From Clostridium_AD sp050717535 (lineage in GTDB: Bacteria > Bacillota > Clostridia > Clostridiales > Clostridiaceae), in assembly GCF_050717535.1 (NCBI RefSeq), contig NZ_JBOITM010000085.1:1-64000 (forward strand): a DNA stretch of 64,000 nt, given 5' to 3'. The notes beneath the pieces were generated by a model. The model searched no databases and had not been told where the DNA came from. It worked only from the letters and a program-made list of their open reading frames with translations. The stretch's first letter is position 1. Every line of letters begins with the position of its first letter. Positions 61,879-64,000 of this stretch are shown piece by piece. The translations under genes were made by a program, and so were the position numbers.

Positions 61879-63411
61879 TTACTTTTCATCATTTGATATG
61901 GTTGCTACTTCTTGTGCTTTTGCAGTCCATTTTTTCTTATATAATACAATGGAGGCAACAATCATTATAACTACAGTTCCCCAACCAAATACTATGTTAG
62001 AAACTATCCCCACTCTATCCGCTTTTATCAATCCGGTAATTATACTGAAAATATTTGTTATTACAACAGCTCCCAGTAATAATGGTGTAAAATATTTTAG
62101 TAAATAATCCCACCATATGCCAACTTTAAAGTCTGAGTGTGCATTGGCTTCCTCGCGAAGCTTACTAGTTCCATAAATGTAACTAACTAAAATAACTTCT
62201 ACAAGGCCAAGGCCTGCAATTACAATATTTCCTACATAAGCGTCTACTATATCTAATATATAATTAAATCCAGCATAACTTGCAAAACATGCACTGCCAC
62301 AGAATCCAACAATGGAAATAATCGAAACAAGCTTTTCTCTAGAAACATCAAATTTATCTAACGCAGCAGTAGTAAATGATTCTAGCATTGAAATACTGGA
62401 TGATAAACCAGCGATAAATAGACAAAAGAAGAAGAGAAAACCGAGCAATCCTTGGACTACAACATTTGTTGACATGGTTGAAATAGCAATTGGGAAGGCG
62501 ATAAATGCAACACCTGCACCTGTCCCAAATGATGTAAATTCTACACCCATATTACTAACTAAATAACCTAATGTTGAAAACACTAATACACCCGCAATAA
62601 GATCAAAACTTGAATTTGCTAAAACTGTAATAATTGCGCTGTTTACAATATCTGCTTTATCATCTAAATATGAACCATAGGCGATCATAACACCTACTGC
62701 CAAAGTTGTTGAGAAAAATACTTGAGCATAAGCCGAAACCCAAATACTTGGAACTAAAATCTTTGAGAAATCAGGTTTAAAGAGCGCTTCCAGGCCTATT
62801 GAGGCACCTTTTAAACGAACTGCATTAATCATAAATATGATCATTAGTACCATTAACAAGGGTGTGAAAATCATTGATATTTTTTCTATTCCACCAGAAA
62901 TACCCTTTTTAACAATAAGCCAGTTACAAATCCAAACTACAATGACGGCGATTAAAATATAAATACTCATACCAGCACCTAAATCTAAAGCATTTTTTGC
63001 ACTTCCTGTAACCATACTCATAATAGGTCCTGGATCTGAAAGCCAGTTAATAATGCCAAATGCATGCCCCAAGGAGAACACCATAAAGACTACTGCTACA
63101 GCAATAATTGCAGAATAATAAATCATAACTACTATAGGTACCATTACTTGGATCCACCCAATAATTTCTAATTTCTTTTTCAATTTTGAAAATGCCTTAA
63201 CTGAACCTCCACGAATTTTTCTACCATAAGCATACTCCATAATCATTAAAGGTATAGCGCAAGTTATAAGTGCTACAAAATATGGTAAAAGGAATGCTCC
63301 TCCACCATTTTTATATGCTTGAAATGGGAATCGCCATAAATTACCCAGGCCTATTGCAGCTCCTGCTGCTGCAAAAATAAATCCTTTCCTACTTTTCCAA
63401 TTTTCTCTCAT
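61879..63411 (-). CDS. metP: Na+-dependent NSS (SNF) family amino-acid transporter
   Basis: 510 aa with about twelve membrane helices. The sodium site signature AAIGLGNLWRFPFQAYKNGG is at the N-terminus, and VSAYAQVFFSTTLAVGVMIA in helix 6 is the unwound region typical of LeuT-fold NSS proteins. Pairing with a 41-aa MetS-like subunit places it in the MetP subgroup; methionine, alanine or other neutral amino acids are candidate substrates. Confidence 0.92.
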   Translation of the reverse strand: MRENWKSRKGFIFAAAGAAIGLGNLWRFPFQAYKNGGGAFLLPYFVALITCAIPLMIMEYAYGRKIRGGSVKAFSKLKKKLEIIGWIQVMVPIVVMIYYSAIIAVAVVFMVFSLGHAFGIINWLSDPGPIMSMVTGSAKNALDLGAGMSIYILIAVIVVWICNWLIVKKGISGGIEKISMIFTPLLMVLMIIFMINAVRLKGASIGLEALFKPDFSKILVPSIWVSAYAQVFFSTTLAVGVMIAYGSYLDDKADIVNSAIITVLANSSFDLIAGVLVFSTLGYLVSNMGVEFTSFGTGAGVAFIAFPIAISTMSTNVVVQGLLGFLFFFCLFIAGLSSSISMLESFTTAALDKFDVSREKLVSIISIVGFCGSACFASYAGFNYILDIVDAYVGNIVIAGLGLVEVILVSYIYGTSKLREEANAHSDFKVGIWWDYLLKYFTPLLLGAVVITNIFSIITGLIKADRVGIVSNIVFGWGTVVIMIVASIVLYKKKWTAKAQEVATISNDEK

Positions 63412-63599
63412 TGCTAGTTTCTCCCTTCATAATAAAATAGTCTGTGTGTTGATTTTTTATCAACTTTAACACTTATTAATCTAATTATATTTATAATTGT
63501 ATCTTTATTAACACTTATTGTAAATAAATAAGATTTAAACATTTCTTTTAATATCTATTTAAAATTCTCTTGTAAGACATTTTTCATTAATTTATTAGA

Positions 63600-63720
63600 T
63601 ATAGTTATCTGAAATTTCATATACTTGAAGTATATGTTATAATTAGTATAAGAATAATCTGCAATTTAGTATATACTTGTAAAATTTTATTAATTAAAAT
63701 TATTTTAAGGAGATGATACC
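63600..63720 (+). repeat. Upstream region duplicated from 52.97 kb
   Basis: TTATAATTAGTATA, AGTATATACTTGTAAAA and AATTATTTTAAGGAGATG match the leader at 52.98-53.07 kb. Here the Shine-Dalgarno has normal spacing (8 nt) to ATG 63721, so this is the intact parent or sister copy. The stretch 63412-63600 before it shows nothing else. Confidence 0.8.
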
Positions 63721-64000
63721 ATGTCATGGTGTCCAAAATGTAAATGTGAATATCGTGAGGGATTTACAACTTGTAGCGACTGTGGGTGTGAATTAGTAGA
63801 AGTGCTTGAATCTACAAAGGATGAAACAATAGGCGAAAATAATGAAAATGACACTGTGGTATTTCTTATATCAGTTAGTCAGGATTTCGATGCAAAAATA
63901 ATTGAATCAAAACTAAAAGCTTATGGTATACCCTCATTAAAAAAATGCAAAGGCATTGATGGTGTTTATGGGTTTCCAGGTAATTCTGAAATCGATATAT
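63721..64000 (+). CDS. Zinc-ribbon plus DUF2007-like protein (cut by window end)
   Basis: The N-terminal zinc ribbon is CPKCKCEYREGFTTCSDCGC. A short acidic linker follows, then a signal-transducing-protein-like DUF2007 domain (FLISVSQDFDAKIIESKLKA; YGIPSLKKCKGIDGVYGFPG). At least 93 residues are inside the window. The truncated sister copy lies at 53066. Confidence 0.85.
   Translation, partial: MSWCPKCKCEYREGFTTCSDCGCELVEVLESTKDETIGENNENDTVVFLISVSQDFDAKIIESKLKAYGIPSLKKCKGIDGVYGFPGNSEIDI

Noticed and set aside
1..64000. Prophage, insertion sequence, CRISPR array, rRNA and tRNA genes
   Set aside because: No transposase, integrase, structural phage gene, regularly spaced repeat or cloverleaf sequence was seen. 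The small basic protein and HipA-like kinase at 49.4-50.9 kb are the only mobile-looking genes, without flanking att-like repeats that I could find.

Overview
The window is low-GC, densely coded DNA with strong AGGAGG-type ribosome binding sites, many TTG/GTG starts, T-box leaders and a guanidine riboswitch. Together with the gene content this points to a Clostridium-type Firmicute chromosome; the species cannot be named from the sequence. I see no rRNA or tRNA gene, no CRISPR array and no insertion sequence.

Layout. 0-5.6 kb: a threonine operon (phosphoglycerate-mutase-like enzyme, thrC, aspartokinase, homoserine dehydrogenase). 5.7-8.7 kb: uppP, a wrecked trpE that still has its promoter and T-box, and two unknown genes. 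8.9-20.8 kb: a GT2 polyprenyl-phosphate glycosyltransferase, a YtrA-type regulator/ABC transporter operon with a clear operator, a GT-C/GT39 glycosyltransferase operon, a TSUP permease and an OmpR-type two-component system. 21-32 kb: a guanidine-I riboswitch with an SMR exporter, an HD protein, a DUF4392 protein, two paralogues of a small unknown protein, a tRNA deacylase, a chemoreceptor, a truncated galU, gtrA, a HIT protein and an Imm5-like protein. 32-42 kb: envelope genes (PH-domain, ECF S component with a premature stop, NlpC/P60, DedA, PAP2, phosphodiester glycosidase), a WYL regulator and a diguanylate cyclase. 42-51 kb: two unlisted small peptides, a divergent AddB/AddA pair, and a small basic protein next to a HipA-like kinase. 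51-64 kb: a PASTA-type Ser/Thr kinase, a 5'-deleted tyrS behind an intact T-box, a B3/4 tRNA-editing-like protein, a second dnaK operon (DnaK, DUF5685, J-domain, zinc ribbon), and a two-subunit NSS transporter whose small subunit is only 41 aa.

Two themes run through the window. First, decay by deletion: trpE, tyrS, galU, a second PAP2, the ECF S component and a duplicated zinc-ribbon gene are all broken, and in two cases the regulatory leader survives. Second, a probable dispersed glycosylation regulon: direct TCACA repeats spaced exactly 11 bp lie upstream of the two-component system, the GT39 operon and the GT2 gene, with weaker matches before gtrA and in one orphan position. These are the parts of a three-component (GT2, GtrA flippase, GT-C) system that decorates cell-surface polymers. 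Other candidates for new biology are a conserved palindromic leader placed 24 nt before two unrelated start codons (with a third degenerate copy), the DUF5685 chaperone operon, and the HipA-like kinase pair.
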